Shown here: positions 5,979-6,334 of the stretch, one piece after another
Position numbering within the stretch: the stretch's first letter is position 1
Layout of the letters: the number at the start of each line of letters is the position of its first letter
Assembly (NCBI GenBank): GCA_947178245.1
Contig: CAMWXO010000087.1
Coordinates: 1 to 6,334, forward strand
Origin: an uncultured Porphyromonadaceae bacterium
Lineage (GTDB): Bacteria > Bacteroidota > Bacteroidia > Bacteroidales > Muribaculaceae
Reading direction: 5' to 3'
Length of the DNA stretch: 6,334 nucleotides
Program-made: the position numbers and the translations under genes
Notes under the pieces: model-generated
Seen by the model: the letters and a program-made list of their open reading frames with translations, nothing else
Told to the model about the DNA's origin: nothing
The model's database searches: none

Positions 5979-6334
5979 ACGCCTCTCGCAGCCGATGGTG
6001 CTTATCACCATCACTTTTCTCATCTACTGGGCCGGAGGTTGGCTTCAGAAGAAAACGCGCCTGTCGTGGCTGAGCCCGATGCTGATAACGATAATCGCCA
6101 TCATCGCGCTTCTGAAACTCACCGGAATCAGCTATGAAACATACTACGAGTCGGGCCACCTCATTGAATTCTGGCTCAAGCCGGCTATCGTGGCGCTCGG
6201 ATTGCCGCTCTATAATGAACTGAAACACATCCGGCGTCAGTTCCTGACCATATTCCTCACGGAACTTGTGGGATGCCTTGCAGGAATAGTCTCCGTTGTA
6301 GTGATAGCGAAATGGCTCGGAGCCACCCCTGAGG
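5965..6334 (+). CDS. lrgB: LrgB/CidB family membrane protein, N-terminal part (3' end outside window)
   Basis: An open frame starts with ATG at 5965, inside the lrgA coding sequence in the +1 frame relative to it, and runs to the window edge (123 codons, no stop). Hydrophobic segments occur at about 11-28, 36-53, 68-84 and 94-116. The stretch L-K-P-A-I-V-A-L-G-L-P-L-Y (71-83) matches the most conserved LrgB motif, usually written G-P-A-x-V-A-L-A-x-P-L-Y; here the usual Gly is Lys72. The second conserved membrane block with G-x-x-A-G (103-107) follows. Full-length LrgB proteins are about 230 aa, so roughly half is seen. The 14-base overlap with lrgA and the lack of a separate promoter suggest translational coupling and a shared transporter or channel complex in the inner membrane. 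Confidence 0.9.
   Translation, partial: MTLTERLSQPMVLITITFLIYWAGGWLQKKTRLSWLSPMLITIIAIIALLKLTGISYETYYESGHLIEFWLKPAIVALGLPLYNELKHIRRQFLTIFLTELVGCLAGIVSVVVIAKWLGATPE

Overview
The window looks like chromosomal housekeeping DNA from a member of the Bacteroidales, possibly Muribaculaceae-like given its moderately high GC. The supporting signs are near-perfect Bacteroidetes-type promoter boxes (TAnnTTTG at -7, in one case with TTTG at -33), no recognisable Shine-Dalgarno sequences ahead of the starts, and a SPOR-domain gene directly before folE, an order I know from this order of bacteria. The family placement is inference; the phylum is fairly secure.

Layout. (1) Positions 1-819, plus strand: the C-terminal end of a SPOR-domain protein, joined through an ATGA stop/start overlap to a complete folE (GTP cyclohydrolase I). 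(2) Positions 841-872: a strong, near-symmetric hairpin between two convergent units, serving as terminator for both. (3) Positions 873-5458, minus strand: a two-gene operon, metF (methylenetetrahydrofolate reductase) followed 2 bases later by a full-length cobalamin-dependent metH (methionine synthase, 1208 aa, all modules present). (4) Positions 5459-5612: a 154-base divergent intergenic region with one promoter facing each way. (5) Positions 5613-6334, plus strand: lrgA and the first half of lrgB, membrane proteins of the CidA/LrgA-LrgB pair, overlapping by 14 bases; lrgB runs off the end.

How the genes work together. FolE starts pterin/folate synthesis. MetF reduces 5,10-methylenetetrahydrofolate to 5-methyltetrahydrofolate. 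MetH passes that methyl group through cobalamin to homocysteine, giving methionine and free tetrahydrofolate. The window is thus mostly a folate one-carbon neighbourhood. LrgAB is functionally separate (small-carboxylate transport or holin-like roles in other bacteria) but shares the divergent regulatory gap.

I see no mobile element, tRNA, rRNA, CRISPR array or clearly novel system. The points most worth checking are the prediction that lrgA is transcribed as a leaderless mRNA, a promoter lying inside the longest possible metF reading frame (which settles the start), and two cysteine clusters with an Asp-to-Asn change in the MetH reactivation module.
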